29,319 nucleotides of DNA from the NCBI GenBank assembly GCA_005879255.1, contig VBKY01000139.1, positions 3,107 to 32,425 on the forward strand, given 5' to 3'. Position numbers and translations under genes: made by a program. Below, in pieces: positions 1 through 9,230 of this stretch. Under the pieces are notes generated by a model. That model did no database searches. It was not told where the DNA came from and saw only the letters and a list, made by a program, of their open reading frames with translations. Within the stretch, counting starts at the first letter, position 1. Every line of letters begins with the position of its first letter. The stretch comes from Deltaproteobacteria bacterium. GTDB lineage: Bacteria; Desulfobacterota_B; Binatia; UBA9968.

Positions 1-1591
1 TGCGGACAACATCGTAAGTTGCATCGCCAAATCCGCCCAATAGTGCGGCCACAACTTCGTGATAAGATTTGCCGCCGTATAACGGGGCGATCAACGGCTG
101 AAGGATCGTCACCGTACCGTCGTAAGCCCGGACGTCACTCCAAGATTCCAGATAGTGAGTTTCGGGAATATGCCAATGACAATAGGCGGAAGTTTCATCA
201 TCATAGAGGCTTGAATGCACACGAAGCGGAACCTTCGCCAGATGTTCGGCAAAGCGCAGGTCCACCGGCGCCGTGAAGACCGGGTTGCCGCCCAACAGCA
301 CAAGAACTTTAGCCGAGCCGGTCTCCATGGCTCGGACTAGCTCCCGCAACGACGCCGATTGATCCACCGGATTGGCTTCGATCGGATCGGTGTAAATTAC
401 CGTCTTCCCGACATTGTCCAACGCCTGATTCATCGCGTGAGCCAGCGCATGGACCACCGGCGGCTGTTGGTCACCGGCTACAACGATACCCCCGCCGCGG
501 TGCTTCTGCAGGTCACGAACTAAAGCTTCAATCCATTGGGAATGTTGGGCATCGGTAGTCGACTGCACGGAAAGACCGATTTTGGCGGCGATGGCGGCGG
601 CAAAGTTCGGCATCTCGCTGGGACGAAGCGCGAGACGGTGATCGGCCATCGAGCCGGTGACCGACGGAGTCGCTTCAATCATATAGAGCCGGTTCATTTC
701 AGTTTTGTCCTGGCGAACTCTTCGCTTGCCGACGAAATCGCGCGCGTAGCGGACACTTCCGGGACCCGTGAAAAGAAAATCCGCATCCATCGATAAAATC
801 ACATCGGCGTTGTTGAATCGGTAGACCGTATTGACGTTATCTCCGAAGGCAAGACGGGCGCCGGCCCGAGCGTTATCGCGGTTGACCGGCTCATACTGGT
901 GCCATTTGGCGCGCGGAAATTTCGCAAGCAATTGGCGGAATTGATTCGCTAGCGTCGGCGACGTCACGGTTTCCGTCAAAATCCTCAAACCCGCGCCACC
1001 ACTGAGACGCTCTGCTTCCAGATCGTCGTTGATCGCGGTAAGAAAGGCATTCCAGGTGCTGATTCTGCCAGCGTTGCTGACGACCTGCGAGCGGTCGGGA
1101 TCGTATAGAGTCAGGATTGAAGCCTGAGCGAACGCATCCGTCGCGCCCAGGCTGGCGGGATGGTTAGGATTGCCTTCGATTTTGGTCGGGCGTCCTTCAT
1201 GGCTTTCGACGAGGACTCCAGTCCCCACTCCGCTCATAGGGAAGGCAGTGGCAAAGAACATCGGCTTGCCGATGACCATGGTTTCAGGTTGGTTCACGTA
1301 AGGCACAATCTTCTTGTCAACTGGAGCCGCTCTGCCACAGGCGTTGAGACCCGCTAATGCCAAGGACGCTCCCATCAATTTCAAGAAATCTCGCCGGCCC
1401 ACCCCATCCAACAAGCCCGCCGCCTGTTGCGGAAATTCTTGTTTTAAGAATTCGTGAAATTGCTCGCTGTCGGACAATTCCTCGAGGCAGCGCCAGTAAT
1501 CCTGACCGCGAGAGGACGCCAGCGATTCGCGAATCGTAGCGAGATCGAGCCGGGAAGTGTCGAGTGTCGGGCGTCGAGTGTCGGGCTTCAC
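1..1591 (-). CDS. actB: Alternative complex III subunit ActB (Tat-variant molybdopterin oxidoreductase/Fe-S protein), 3' end outside window
   Basis: This frame stays open from the left edge to a GTG at 1589-1591 and gives the first 530 residues of a much longer protein. The N-terminal stretch (DLATIRESL, then YWRCLEELS at about 32-40) is typical of ActB. An internal Tat-like signal with the RR pair at about 66-67 (GRRDFLKLMGASLALAG) is followed by a lipobox-like LNAC ending at C85. In this family the signal lies well inside the N-terminus, as here. Beyond it the sequence follows the molybdopterin-oxidoreductase-like half (VPYVNQPE, GNPNHPASLG, TLYDPDRS, LLGGNPVFTAP). ActB normally also carries the Fe-S clusters that take electrons from quinol through the complex, but that part is off the window. 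The GTG start is chosen because GGAG lies about 6 nt upstream and no ATG is in frame; the frame closes upstream at 1628-1630. actA precedes it on the same strand. The first codons lie in a 14-bp tandem duplication. Confidence 0.88.
   Translation of the reverse strand, partial: MKPDTRRPTLDTSRLDLATIRESLASSRGQDYWRCLEELSDSEQFHEFLKQEFPQQAAGLLDGVGRRDFLKLMGASLALAGLNACGRAAPVDKKIVPYVNQPETMVIGKPMFFATAFPMSGVGTGVLVESHEGRPTKIEGNPNHPASLGATDAFAQASILTLYDPDRSQVVSNAGRISTWNAFLTAINDDLEAERLSGGAGLRILTETVTSPTLANQFRQLLAKFPRAKWHQYEPVNRDNARAGARLAFGDNVNTVYRFNNADVILSMDADFLFTGPGSVRYARDFVGKRRVRQDKTEMNRLYMIEATPSVTGSMADHRLALRPSEMPNFAAAIAAKIGLSVQSTTDAQHSQWIEALVRDLQKHRGGGIVVAGDQQPPVVHALAHAMNQALDNVGKTVIYTDPIEANPVDQSASLRELVRAMETGSAKVLVLLGGNPVFTAPVDLRFAEHLAKVPLRVHSSLYDDETSAYCHWHIPETHYLESWSDVRAYDGTVTILQPLIAPLYGGKSYHEVVAALLGGFGDATYDVVR
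1559..1586. repeat. Perfect 14-bp tandem direct repeat in the 5' end of actB
   Basis: Positions 1559-1572 and 1573-1586 are identical 14-mers (gtcgagtgtcgggc), head to tail. The unit is not a multiple of three, so the two copies encode different residues at the extreme N-terminus of ActB, just after the GTG start. The duplication therefore looks like a recent insertion at the gene boundary. Confidence 0.9.
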
Positions 1592-1635
1592 GTTAACTCC
1601 AAATTCAGCTTTGACGAATTTATAAACTCAACCCA

Positions 1636-1715
1636 CTTATTCCAATATTCCAACATTCCGTTCTTCGAGTATTCCATTACTCCAATACTCCAGTCCTCCA
1701 TCACTCCACGCCTCT
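1636..1715. repeat. Degenerate 8-bp tandem repeat, 10 units, between actA and actB
   Basis: The stretch divides cleanly into ten 8-mers: cttattcc, aatattcc, aacattcc, gttcttcg, agtattcc, attactcc, aatactcc, agtcctcc, atcactcc, acgcctct. The consensus is about AATAYTCC on the plus strand (GGARTATT in the direction of transcription). It fills most of the gap between the actA stop (1717-1719) and the actB start. The short period and absence of spacers rule out CRISPR. It is minisatellite-like, with no evident coding role. Confidence 0.85.
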
Positions 1716-1716
1716 A

Positions 1717-2367
1717 TTATCTATGACAAACCGAGCAACTCGTGAGACTCTCGATCTTGTATTGTTGCACGAGTTTTTGCCCGTGAGTGATCTGATCCGC
1801 GGGCGGCTGCCAATCCATGTTGAAGACCTGCTCTCGCGGCCGAACAAACTGCTCCGGATTGCGGTGACACTCCAAGCACCACTCCATATATAGGGTGTTC
1901 TCACGCCACATGAGCGGCATCTGATCCACTCGTCCGTGGCAGGTTGTGCAGCCCACGCCCTTGTGAACATGAATGCTATGATCGAAATAGACGAAGCCCG
2001 GCAGATTGTGCACCCGCGTCCACTCCAGCGATTTTCCGGTCCGGAGACTTTCGCGCACCGGTTCCAGAATCGGGCTCTCGGCCCAAATCTGGGTGTGGCA
2101 ACTCATGCAGATCTTAGTGGATGGAATGCCGGCGAAAGAGGACTTTTCCACCGAGGTGTGGCAATAACGGCAATCGATGCCGTCGTCACTGACGTGGTGT
2201 TTGTGGCTGAATTGCACCGGCTGGTTGCGCGCGACACCGACCTCCGTCACATAGGACGACCTATTAATCGCCGCGAGCGTGGCAACGAGGACAACGACGA
2301 CGGCAGCGCCCCCGAATACGCTCACCCTGGAGATAGTGTTCGTGCTGCGGTGGAAAATTTGCGCCAT
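1717..2367 (-). CDS. actA: Alternative complex III pentaheme cytochrome c subunit ActA
   Basis: 216 aa. One hydrophobic segment near the N-terminus (about residues 13-35, rich in V and A) acts as a signal anchor, so the rest should lie on the periplasmic side. Five CXXCH heme c motifs are visible: CRYCH, CMSCH, CTTCH, CLECH and CSVCH, the last two residues from the C-terminus. Additional histidines (SHKHH, DHSIH) are candidate distal heme ligands. Five hemes, this length and a heme motif at the very end are the ActA pattern. ActA feeds electrons from the quinol:acceptor oxidoreductase complex to a cytochrome or directly to an oxidase. actB follows downstream on the same strand, confirming the cluster. 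The ATG has no strong Shine-Dalgarno sequence. Confidence 0.92.
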   Translation of the reverse strand: MAQIFHRSTNTISRVSVFGGAAVVVVLVATLAAINRSSYVTEVGVARNQPVQFSHKHHVSDDGIDCRYCHTSVEKSSFAGIPSTKICMSCHTQIWAESPILEPVRESLRTGKSLEWTRVHNLPGFVYFDHSIHVHKGVGCTTCHGRVDQMPLMWRENTLYMEWCLECHRNPEQFVRPREQVFNMDWQPPADQITHGQKLVQQYKIESLTSCSVCHR

Positions 2368-2471
2368 GCGCGGATGTCTTTCGATTCAGTTGGCCGATCG
2401 AGACAATCCCGGGTTGTTCATCCGTTGCATCGAATGGTGAATTCTCACCGCCGACAGGCCCCCTCCTCTTT

Positions 2472-2523
2472 CCTCCCCCGCATCCTCCACAGGCGGATCA
2501 GCCTCAGGCTGAAGCGGGGGAGG
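2472..2523. repeat. Nested palindrome in the sucB-actA gap
   Basis: An outer perfect 10-bp inverted repeat (cctcccccgc at 2472-2481, gcgggggagg at 2514-2523) encloses a second perfect dyad, tcagcct-c-aggctga, at about 2498-2512. As RNA it would form a long GC-rich hairpin between the sucB stop and the actA start, both on the minus strand. No T-run follows on the minus strand, so it is not a standard intrinsic terminator. It may be a dispersed palindromic element, or an mRNA end or stability hairpin. Confidence 0.6.
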
Positions 2524-2544
2524 ATGAAGGTGGGGGACGCGTGT

Positions 2545-3858
2545 TTAAAACTGCAACAGCATGCGCGCGGGTTCCTCGATCATGTTTTTGATTTGCTTGA
2601 GAAACAGCACCGCCTCGCGGCCGTCGATGAGGCGATGATCGTAGGTCAAAGCGACGTACATCATCGGCCGGATCGCCACCGCGCCGCCGCGCGCCACGGG
2701 ACGATCTTGAATCGCATGGAGCCCGAGGATGGCGCTCTGCGGCGGATTGACGATCGGCGTGGAGAGCAGTGAACCGTAGACACCGCCATTGGTGATAGTG
2801 AACGTTCCGCCCTGGAGCTCCTCAGGTTTGAGTCGGGTTTCTTTAGCGCGCCGGGCAAAATCGTCGATGGCCCGCTCGATGTCGGCGAAGCTCATCGTTT
2901 CGGCATTTCGGAGCACCGGTACCACCAGGCCTTTGCCGCCGCCGACGGCGATGCCGATGTCATAATAATTGTGATAGATAATTTCATCTCCACGAATCTC
3001 CGCGTTGACTTCGCGCACCGTTTGCAGCGCAATGACGGCGGCCTTGACGAAAAACGACATGAAGCCAAGCTTGATGCGATGTTTTTCCTGGAATGCTTCG
3101 CCTTGCGCCTGGCGCAACGCGATCACGGCCGACATGTCGATTTCATTGAACGTGGTCAGCAGCGCGGCGCTTTGCTGCGCTTGCACCAGTCGCTCGGCGA
3201 TGAGCCGGCGCAGCGCCGTCATCCGCACGGCTTCATCGCGCCGCGATATCGACGTCGCTGTGCCGCCGGGAAAAATGCTTTCGCCTTGCTCTTCCGCCGG
3301 TTGACCGTTTCCCGTCGATGGCTCGGGCGATTGTTCGGGGAATTCCGTGTCTTGGACTTGCTGGGCTGTCGTTTCCTTGGCTTCGATGATCTGCACGTCA
3401 CGCGCGCTCGGACCCGTTTCCTCCTGCAGCGGCTGGTTGGCCACCTGATTTTCGCGCTTGTTGGCAGGTTCGGACGCCGCAACTTGTTGGACGATTCGTT
3501 TACTGCTGGAAGTCGCGGAGTCGCTGCGAGGCTCGTCTGCGCCGTTGCTCCGCGGCGGTTGTGCTTCAGGTTGCGGGCGGCGGCTTTCGGTCGCCGTCGT
3601 CTGCGCGCGGCCGCTCTTCGCTTCCAAGTGAGCGATCACCTCGCCGACTGCTGCGCTGTCGCCGGAATTTTTGAGAATGTCAATCAACGTGGCAGATTCC
3701 GGCGCGCGGATCTCCACGGTTGCCTTATCGCTCTCGACCGTCAGTAGCGGCTCGTTCTTGTCGACCGGGTCACCTTTGTTTTTGAACCATTCGCCGATCT
3801 CGACCTCGGTGATCGATTCGCCGACGTTGGGAACCGTGACATCTATACGCATAGTCAA
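2545..3858 (-). CDS. sucB: 2-oxoglutarate dehydrogenase E2 (dihydrolipoyllysine succinyltransferase)
   Basis: 437 aa. This is the E2 core of the 2-oxoglutarate dehydrogenase complex, transferring succinyl groups from lipoyl-lysine to CoA. The lipoyl domain spans about residues 3-80 with the lipoylated lysine K45 in ESDKATVEI. The catalytic domain spans about 205-437, with the acyltransferase motif [10 protein letters not shown] (H408, D412) and TNGGVYGS. Between them (about 85-200) is a long Pro/Gln/Glu-rich linker. The usual E3-binding domain is hard to find: [12 protein letters not shown] (150-161) followed by QQVQDT (166-171) resembles its first half, but the GTGxxGRxxKxDV second half is missing. 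The gene lies 52 bp downstream of sucA on the same strand, so one transcript is likely. No gene for E3 is in view. Confidence 0.94.
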   Translation of the reverse strand: MTMRIDVTVPNVGESITEVEIGEWFKNKGDPVDKNEPLLTVESDKATVEIRAPESATLIDILKNSGDSAAVGEVIAHLEAKSGRAQTTATESRRPQPEAQPPRSNGADEPRSDSATSSSKRIVQQVAASEPANKRENQVANQPLQEETGPSARDVQIIEAKETTAQQVQDTEFPEQSPEPSTGNGQPAEEQGESIFPGGTATSISRRDEAVRMTALRRLIAERLVQAQQSAALLTTFNEIDMSAVIALRQAQGEAFQEKHRIKLGFMSFFVKAAVIALQTVREVNAEIRGDEIIYHNYYDIGIAVGGGKGLVVPVLRNAETMSFADIERAIDDFARRAKETRLKPEELQGGTFTITNGGVYGSLLSTPIVNPPQSAILGLHAIQDRPVARGGAVAIRPMMYVALTYDHRLIDGREAVLFLKQIKNMIEEPARMLLQF

Positions 3859-3910
3859 CTCCGCAGAGCGCTGTCCCGAAGAGAATTTCCAGTGGGTCGT
3901 GTCAGTAGCA

Positions 3911-6691
3911 TCAGCCCACCTCGCCGAAGGCGGCTGCGAGAAGCTGCGCCTGTTGTTCTCGGTGCCGCCACGCCGAGCCGGTGGCAGGACTGGCCGAAGG
4001 CGGTCTGGCTACCATGGTGAGAGGATACCGATCGAATAGCCGCGTGCCGAATTGTAGCGACCAAAAACACAAGGCTCCCATATTGCTCGGTTCTTCCTGT
4101 ACCCAGACGACCGGCGTCCGCTCGGGATATCCGCCCAGCGCGGCGGCGAGCGCGTCCGTGGGCGTGGGATAGAGTTGTTCGAGGCGCACGATCGCAACGT
4201 CATCGCGCTGGCGCTCAGCGCGGTGGCTCTTTAGCTCATAGTAGACTTTGCCGCTGCACAGCAAGATCCGTTTCACGATCGATTCGCTGCGGGGTTCGCC
4301 GATCACCGTCTCAAAGCGTCCCTGTGAAAGCTCTGTAAGAGAAGAAGTCGCGTCGCGATGTCGCAGCAGGCTTTTCGGCGTCAGGATCACCAGCGGCTTG
4401 CGCCACTTGCGCAGCGCCTGGCGCCGCAGGCAATGAAAGTATTGTGCTGGCGTGGTCGGATAAACTACCTGAAGGTTGTCCCGCGTGCCGAGCTGCAGGA
4501 AGCGCTCCATGCGCGCGCTCGAATGCTCGGGCCCCATGCCTTCGAAGCCGTGAGGCAACAACAGCACCAAGCCGCTCAAGCGCCGCCATTTTTCCTCGGC
4601 GCTGGAAATGAATTGATCGACGATGACCTGAGCCGCATTGACGAAATCGCCGAACTGGGCTTCCCAGAGCACCAACGCATCCGGGTAGTCCAGGCTGTAA
4701 CCATACTCGAAGCCGAGCACGCCGGCCTCGGAAAGCGGGCTGTTGTAAATCTCGACGGGCGATTGATCCGGCGTCAGGTGATTGAGCGGCGTATATTGGT
4801 CGCCGTTGTCAAAATCATGCAGCACGGCGTGGCGCTGGCTGAAGGTTCCTCTTGCTGTGTCTTGCCCCGACAAGCGCACCCGAACGCCTTCGCAAGCGAG
4901 GCTTGCAAAGGCCAATGCTTCAGCAGCGGCCCAATCCAATGGACGTTTTCCCGCCGCCATTTCGCGACGCAGCGTAGCGAACCGAGCGATTTTCGGATGA
5001 GGATGAAAATTTGCCGGGAAGCGGGTCTGCCAGTCGAGCAGTTGCGACAGCCGCTCTTGCGCCACAGCACTGGTGATTTCCTGTCCCTTGGGTTCGAGGC
5101 CTCCGCCGTAGCCGGACCAAATGCCGCCATAACTCTGAGACTCGTCAATGGCATCGCCGGTTCGCGCCAGCGCCAACTCCTGCTCGAGCAGGTCGCGGAA
5201 TTCATTGGCCAGCCGATCGGCCTGTTCACGCGTGATCAAGCGCTGCTCGATCAGCTGCTTGATATAGCGCTCTGCCACTGGCGGGTGCTGACGGATGGCG
5301 CGATACATTTTCGGTTGGGTAAAACTCGGGTCGTCGCTTTCATTGTGGCCGTAGCGGCGGTAGCACACCATATCGATCACCGCATCGCGCCGGTAACGGC
5401 GGCGAAAGTCCATGGCGAGAGCGGCGGCCTGCTGGACCGCTTCCGGATCATCGCCGTTGACGTGAAAAATCGGTATCTGCAGCATCTTGGCGATGTCGCT
5501 TGCGTAGCTGGTCGATCTCCCTTCGCTCGGGTAGGTAGTGAAACCGACTTGGTTGTTGACGATCACATGGAGCGTGCCGCCGATGCCGTAGGCGGCAAGC
5601 TGACTCATATTCAAGGTTTCCTGCACCACGCCTTCGCCCGCGAACGCCGCCTCGCCGTGAATCAGCAATGCCAGACCGCGCTCCCGTTCGGCATCGCCGG
5701 AGCGGTCTTGTTTGGCGCGCACGCGCCCCACGGCTACGGGATTAACGAATTCCAAATGACTCGGATTGAAGCACAACGAAAGATGCATCTTGGGTCCGGT
5801 GGAAGTCTGATAGTCGCCGCTGTAGCCGAGATGGTATTTGACATCACCTCCGCCGTCGGCGGGAGGCGGAAGATCGAGAAATTCACGGAATATCTGCTGG
5901 GGCTTTTTACCGATCACATTGACCAGCACATTGAGCCGGCCGCGATGGGCCATTGCTAAAACGATCTCGCGCAGGCCCTCGCGCGCGGCTTTTTCGATGG
6001 CGAAAATCAGCAATGGAATGAGGCTCTCGGCGCCTTCCAAGGAAAAGCTCTTGGCGCCGACGAATTGGTTGCGGGTAAATTGCTCGAACGTAGCGGCATG
6101 AATCAATTGGGTCAGAATCTGACGCTGTTCCGTTTGGTCGAGCTCCAGGCGGTTGTCGTTCGTCTCGATTTTTTCCTGTAACCATTCACGGATCGAGCGA
6201 TCCTCGATGTGCATGAATTCAACACCGATGGAGCCGCAATAAGTTTCTCTAAGACGTCTGACGATTTCGCGCAGCGTCTGCGGTCCGGGCCAGTAAAGTC
6301 CGGTGCCGGAAAAGAGTTGATCGACTCGCTCGGCGGTCAGGCCATAAAAAGCAGGGTCCAATTCGGGAGGTTTGCGGGGTTGTTGGCCCAAGGGATCGAG
6401 ATACGCTGCTCGGTGGCCAAGCGTGCGGTAGGCTCGAACCATGTCGTTAAGCTGTTCCTGAAGTGTCGACGCGAAGGAAGGAGCTACACTGCTACGAGTG
6501 CCCGCCGTATCAATGCCGGCGGGCAATATGTCTGCTGCGGTATCGTTGCCATTCGTGGACGACCGCCCGTTCTCTATAATCTCGCTAAAATAGGTCCGCC
6601 ATTCGGGGCCGACCGACGCCGGATTTTTTCTATAGGCTGCGTATAACTCTTCAATGTAAGGCAGATTTCCGGAGTTTGTGAGCAGGTTCAT
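3911..6691 (-). CDS. sucA: 2-oxoglutarate dehydrogenase E1, thiamine-diphosphate dependent
   Basis: 926 aa, full length for the family. E1 decarboxylates 2-oxoglutarate and reductively succinylates the lipoyl group of E2, in the TCA cycle. The N-terminal E2-contact segment is present (about residues 8-35, [24 protein letters not shown] region). It is followed by [10 protein letters not shown], the active-site loop [34 protein letters not shown], and the ThDP/Mg segment [14 protein letters not shown] to [14 protein letters not shown]. The C-terminal transketolase-like half carries [15 protein letters not shown] and [16 protein letters not shown]. The ATG start gives the canonical N-terminus. 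It has no Shine-Dalgarno sequence; instead an 18-bp perfect palindrome ends 13 bp upstream. sucB follows. The large plus-strand open frame opposite this gene is a shadow. Confidence 0.96.
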   Translation of the reverse strand: MNLLTNSGNLPYIEELYAAYRKNPASVGPEWRTYFSEIIENGRSSTNGNDTAADILPAGIDTAGTRSSVAPSFASTLQEQLNDMVRAYRTLGHRAAYLDPLGQQPRKPPELDPAFYGLTAERVDQLFSGTGLYWPGPQTLREIVRRLRETYCGSIGVEFMHIEDRSIREWLQEKIETNDNRLELDQTEQRQILTQLIHAATFEQFTRNQFVGAKSFSLEGAESLIPLLIFAIEKAAREGLREIVLAMAHRGRLNVLVNVIGKKPQQIFREFLDLPPPADGGGDVKYHLGYSGDYQTSTGPKMHLSLCFNPSHLEFVNPVAVGRVRAKQDRSGDAERERGLALLIHGEAAFAGEGVVQETLNMSQLAAYGIGGTLHVIVNNQVGFTTYPSEGRSTSYASDIAKMLQIPIFHVNGDDPEAVQQAAALAMDFRRRYRRDAVIDMVCYRRYGHNESDDPSFTQPKMYRAIRQHPPVAERYIKQLIEQRLITREQADRLANEFRDLLEQELALARTGDAIDESQSYGGIWSGYGGGLEPKGQEITSAVAQERLSQLLDWQTRFPANFHPHPKIARFATLRREMAAGKRPLDWAAAEALAFASLACEGVRVRLSGQDTARGTFSQRHAVLHDFDNGDQYTPLNHLTPDQSPVEIYNSPLSEAGVLGFEYGYSLDYPDALVLWEAQFGDFVNAAQVIVDQFISSAEEKWRRLSGLVLLLPHGFEGMGPEHSSARMERFLQLGTRDNLQVVYPTTPAQYFHCLRRQALRKWRKPLVILTPKSLLRHRDATSSLTELSQGRFETVIGEPRSESIVKRILLCSGKVYYELKSHRAERQRDDVAIVRLEQLYPTPTDALAAALGGYPERTPVVWVQEEPSNMGALCFWSLQFGTRLFDRYPLTMVARPPSASPATGSAWRHREQQAQLLAAAFGEVG

Positions 6692-6703
6692 GGCGCAGCG
6701 TGC

Positions 6704-6721
6704 GGTGCGCCGCGGCGCACC
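6704..6721. promoter_or_regulatory. 18-bp perfect palindrome upstream of sucA
   Basis: ggtgcgccgcggcgcacc reads the same on both strands and lies 13-30 bp upstream of the sucA ATG, in the 80-bp gap after the manC-like gene. It could be a dimeric repressor operator, or an RNA hairpin (7-bp stem, 4-nt loop) in the sucA leader. No protein is known to bind it; the role is inferred from position and symmetry only. Confidence 0.45.
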
Positions 6722-6771
6722 TTACTGCTTTGCGCACACAGGCGCGCTCCTAAAAAGACGCGAGATCGAGA

Positions 6772-7770
6772 TCAGCTTATACCTCTAAAAGGGGCAAGTG
6801 AAGTGCCACTGCCGAATGAATTAGATGCATGCCAAGCGGGCGGTGCTATCGATTTGTCCAGACGGGCGAAAACTGTGTCGAATGCTCCGAGCTTTTGTGC
6901 GGTCCGCAGAATACTGCTGATCGTGCCCCAGTCGCTCCAGCCGACGTCGGCAACCGGCAGGACGCGCAACTTGGCGGCAAGCGGCTGGCAGATCGCCGAT
7001 GAAAAGTTCACGCTCGGAATGGTTTCATAGATCTGATCCAAAAGACTCATCGAGCGGGTACTGTTCAAGGTCATCTGGACCAGCCGAAATGCATGATACA
7101 GGAGCGGTACGCTTTGCTTCACCATGTCCCACAGCGCGGCATTGTGCGCGGCGAATACCATGGTATTCCAGAGCGCGCCTTGTTGGATCAGTTCCATTGC
7201 TCGGGGCAGCGCAGGCTTTTCGACAAAACCGGCGACCGGCCTGGCACTATCGCTGCCTTGTTTTCGCGCGACCTTAATGTAGCCATATTCGGTCTCTTCG
7301 CCGGCGTGTGGAGTCATGCCCAACAACACCATTTTGGTCGGATTCAGCGTTGAGTCCTCCACAGCTTTTTCGACGGCGCCCATAAAGCGTTCTTCATCGA
7401 GGACAAAATGATCGGATGGAAATACCACCACCGTGGCTGCCGGATCGCGGTCGGTTATGTGGGCGAGCGGCAATAGTATACCTGGCGCGGTATCGCGATT
7501 GGCCGGTTGAAAAATAACATTTTGGCGTGGCCAGTGCGGCAGTTGTTTTTCGACTTCTGCTCGATGATGAGCTCCGACCACGATCAATATGCGCTCGGCT
7601 GGAATCAGTCGCTCGACCCGGTCCAAGGTGCAGCGCAACATGGAACGTTCGCCAATGATAGTGGAAAACTGCTTGAGGCCGCTGCCGCCGCAAAGCTGTT
7701 TCAAAAAGCTCCGCACGCGGATTCCTTCGCCGCCGGCCAACACGATTGCCCCGAGATTTGCATGATTCAT
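6772..7770 (-). CDS. Sugar-1-phosphate nucleotidyltransferase, mannose-1-phosphate guanylyltransferase-like (ManC-like)
   Basis: 332 aa from ATG 7768-7770. A TTG six codons upstream is open in frame, but TCAGGA at 7778-7783, 7 nt before the ATG, favours the ATG. The protein starts with the nucleotide-binding GAIVLAGGEG motif of nucleotidyltransferases, followed by a diverged Arg/Lys region (RVRSF, then LKQF). FPSDHFVLDE holds the metal-binding Asp. YGYIKV, GFVEKP, LWNTMVFA and VGWSDWGT are hallmarks of GDP-mannose pyrophosphorylases (the last is DVGWSDWG in ManC). The family makes NDP-sugars such as GDP-mannose from NTP and sugar-1-phosphate for polysaccharide or glycan synthesis. It lacks the C-terminal isomerase domain of bifunctional ManC. 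The loop between the GGEG and KQF motifs is longer than in classical ManC, so nucleotide specificity is uncertain. It lies 80 bp upstream of sucA, possibly co-transcribed, with no obvious functional link. Confidence 0.78.
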   Translation of the reverse strand: MNHANLGAIVLAGGEGIRVRSFLKQLCGGSGLKQFSTIIGERSMLRCTLDRVERLIPAERILIVVGAHHRAEVEKQLPHWPRQNVIFQPANRDTAPGILLPLAHITDRDPAATVVVFPSDHFVLDEERFMGAVEKAVEDSTLNPTKMVLLGMTPHAGEETEYGYIKVARKQGSDSARPVAGFVEKPALPRAMELIQQGALWNTMVFAAHNAALWDMVKQSVPLLYHAFRLVQMTLNSTRSMSLLDQIYETIPSVNFSSAICQPLAAKLRVLPVADVGWSDWGTISSILRTAQKLGAFDTVFARLDKSIAPPAWHASNSFGSGTSLAPFRGIS

Positions 7771-8504
7771 GTAATTTTCCTGATTCAATCCGGTAGATTA
7801 CGTATGTTTAGCGAGTAGGGCGAGGCAAGAAATATACCAGAAAGGCTTAGCTCAATTAGCGTGAGAAATCCTGCTGATTTCGCGGATTCTAAAAACATCG
7901 ATGTCCCATGGCCGACACATGAAAATTAAAAAAGTCTTGTATTTGAAACAGTTAAACTGTTTTGTTACCAAGCATATCAACTCGTCGCGCTACAAACCGG
8001 TAAATGATCCGGCTTACCGTACGGGTGCGAGCCCGCATTAGCTCGCATCGCCAATTCTTTTTGGGGAAGTTGAGCCTCACGTCGAGGTGGTTGTCCAAAG
8101 CTAAAAAAGCCGTCCAAAGTCGCATGAAAAAACCGCTGAGTTCGGGACACGCCTCCAAGTGAAGGATTATGTCGGTCGCAAAAGCATACAACTTGACTTA
8201 ACCGAGCTGTGCTCACCGACGCAAGCGTAAAGCGATTCGCGAGCACCAAAAATTCGCCGGCCGGCGGGGCGCAAAGTTATTCCACGAGGTCGACCAGTAG
8301 TTTTCCGCCGCTGAACTCGAGTCTTGTTTTTCGTTTATAAATGTCTGCCGGATCCTCAACCTACATACGCACCGGGCTGAAGATGTGGCGCGAGCGCATC
8401 TCTCCAACGTAAATCAGTAAACGTGGCGTGCCGAAGGGGCGCTATTTGAACCGACGAAAGCGGAATGCTAGTAGTTAAGTATTCCCTTCAGGTTCGGAAA
8501 GAAG
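7771..8504. other. Intergenic region between divergent genes, no intact gene recognised
   Basis: This 734-bp gap separates the minus-strand nucleotidyltransferase gene from the plus-strand TVP38-like gene. Open frames of 60-90 codons exist on the minus strand (about 7952-8407), but none has a Shine-Dalgarno sequence or a recognisable motif, and they are interrupted by stops. A short dyad aaacagtt-a-aactgttt lies at 7946-7962. Part of the stretch, for example a minus-strand run GGKLLVDLVE followed by a stop near 8280-8310, reads like decayed coding sequence, but no family could be named. Promoters for both flanking genes should be here, yet no convincing -35/-10 pair was found. Confidence 0.4.
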
Positions 8505-9230
8505 TTGAATCACCAGCCGATTGCCAAACAAAAAGCGCATCGAAGCACCGATGTGAGACGACTTGCCGGTTTAATTGGGCTATTGGCCCTGGCCGCCGCA
8601 TGGCATTGGCTGGCCCCTAACCGCTGGCTCGACTTTGAAGTTCTCACGGCGTGGCAACGCTCATTCCAAACCCATCCGCTAGCGCCATTTGTGGTAATCG
8701 CTGCTTACGTATTAGGCGGCATCGTGCTATTTCCCGTAACCCTTCTCACTGCGGCGACAATCGTCACTTTCGGGCCGGTCGCCGGTAACCTTTACGGCCT
8801 TGGCGGATGGCTGGTCAGTGCGTCTTTGGGCTTTTGCGTCGGTAGGCATGTCGGACTGGATTGGCTGGGCAGCCTCATCGGCGAGCGCTCCAAGCGTTTG
8901 CGTGACGCCGCTGCAAGGCGGGGTCTGCTCGCCGTGCTGGCATTGCGCCTGGTTCCCGTGGCGCCGTTTACGATCGTCAATCTATTTATCGGCGCTTCGC
9001 GTATCCGCTTTGCCGATTTCATTGCCGGTAGCATCTTGGGGCGGATACCGGGGATCCTGGTGTTCACGTTATTTGCCGTCGAGCTGCAAGCGCTATCGCA
9101 CTCTATTTCTGTTGGCAGGACGCTCCTTGTCGCGGTTGCTTTGGGATTGATTTTTTTAGCGCAACGCTGGATATCGCGCCAATTGGCTGCGCAGCGCGCA
9201 CTGGCCGTTCGAGAAGCCGATCTAAACTGA
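8505..9230 (+). CDS. TVP38/TMEM64 family (DedA/VTT superfamily) membrane protein
   Basis: 241 aa. An inner-membrane protein with about five to six hydrophobic segments (around 20-37, 60-85, 93-112, 145-165, 170-195, 200-220). The family core is visible: GPVAGNLYGLGGWLVSASLGF with its conserved Gly-rich turn, then GRHVG, LRLVPVAPFTIVNLFIG, and ASRIRFADFIAGSILGRIPG. These match the VTT (SNARE-associated Golgi) domain signature. Family members are thought to move or scramble lipids across membranes, but the role of bacterial stand-alone copies is not settled. The TTG at 8505 is taken as the start because a GGAAAG-like Shine-Dalgarno sequence sits just before it and no ATG is available; a GTG at codon 17 is a weaker alternative. 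It is apparently a single-gene unit. Confidence 0.82.
   Translation: MNHQPIAKQKAHRSTDVRRLAGLIGLLALAAAWHWLAPNRWLDFEVLTAWQRSFQTHPLAPFVVIAAYVLGGIVLFPVTLLTAATIVTFGPVAGNLYGLGGWLVSASLGFCVGRHVGLDWLGSLIGERSKRLRDAAARRGLLAVLALRLVPVAPFTIVNLFIGASRIRFADFIAGSILGRIPGILVFTLFAVELQALSHSISVGRTLLVAVALGLIFLAQRWISRQLAAQRALAVREADLN

Noticed and set aside
1636..1715. Possible CRISPR array
   Set aside because: The units are 8 bp, contiguous and degenerate, with no spacers and no cas genes nearby.
1936..2772. 278-codon plus-strand frame across actA and the end of sucB
   Set aside because: It spans two conserved minus-strand genes and their gap, with no motif or Shine-Dalgarno sequence; a shadow.
2971..3747. 258-codon plus-strand frame opposite sucB
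   Set aside because: Arg/Leu-rich shadow of the sucB linker and catalytic region; no domain seen.
4358..5959. 533-codon open frame on the plus strand opposite sucA
   Set aside because: It is antisense to a fully conserved E1 gene, has no family motif, and results from the GC-rich codon pattern of the opposite strand.
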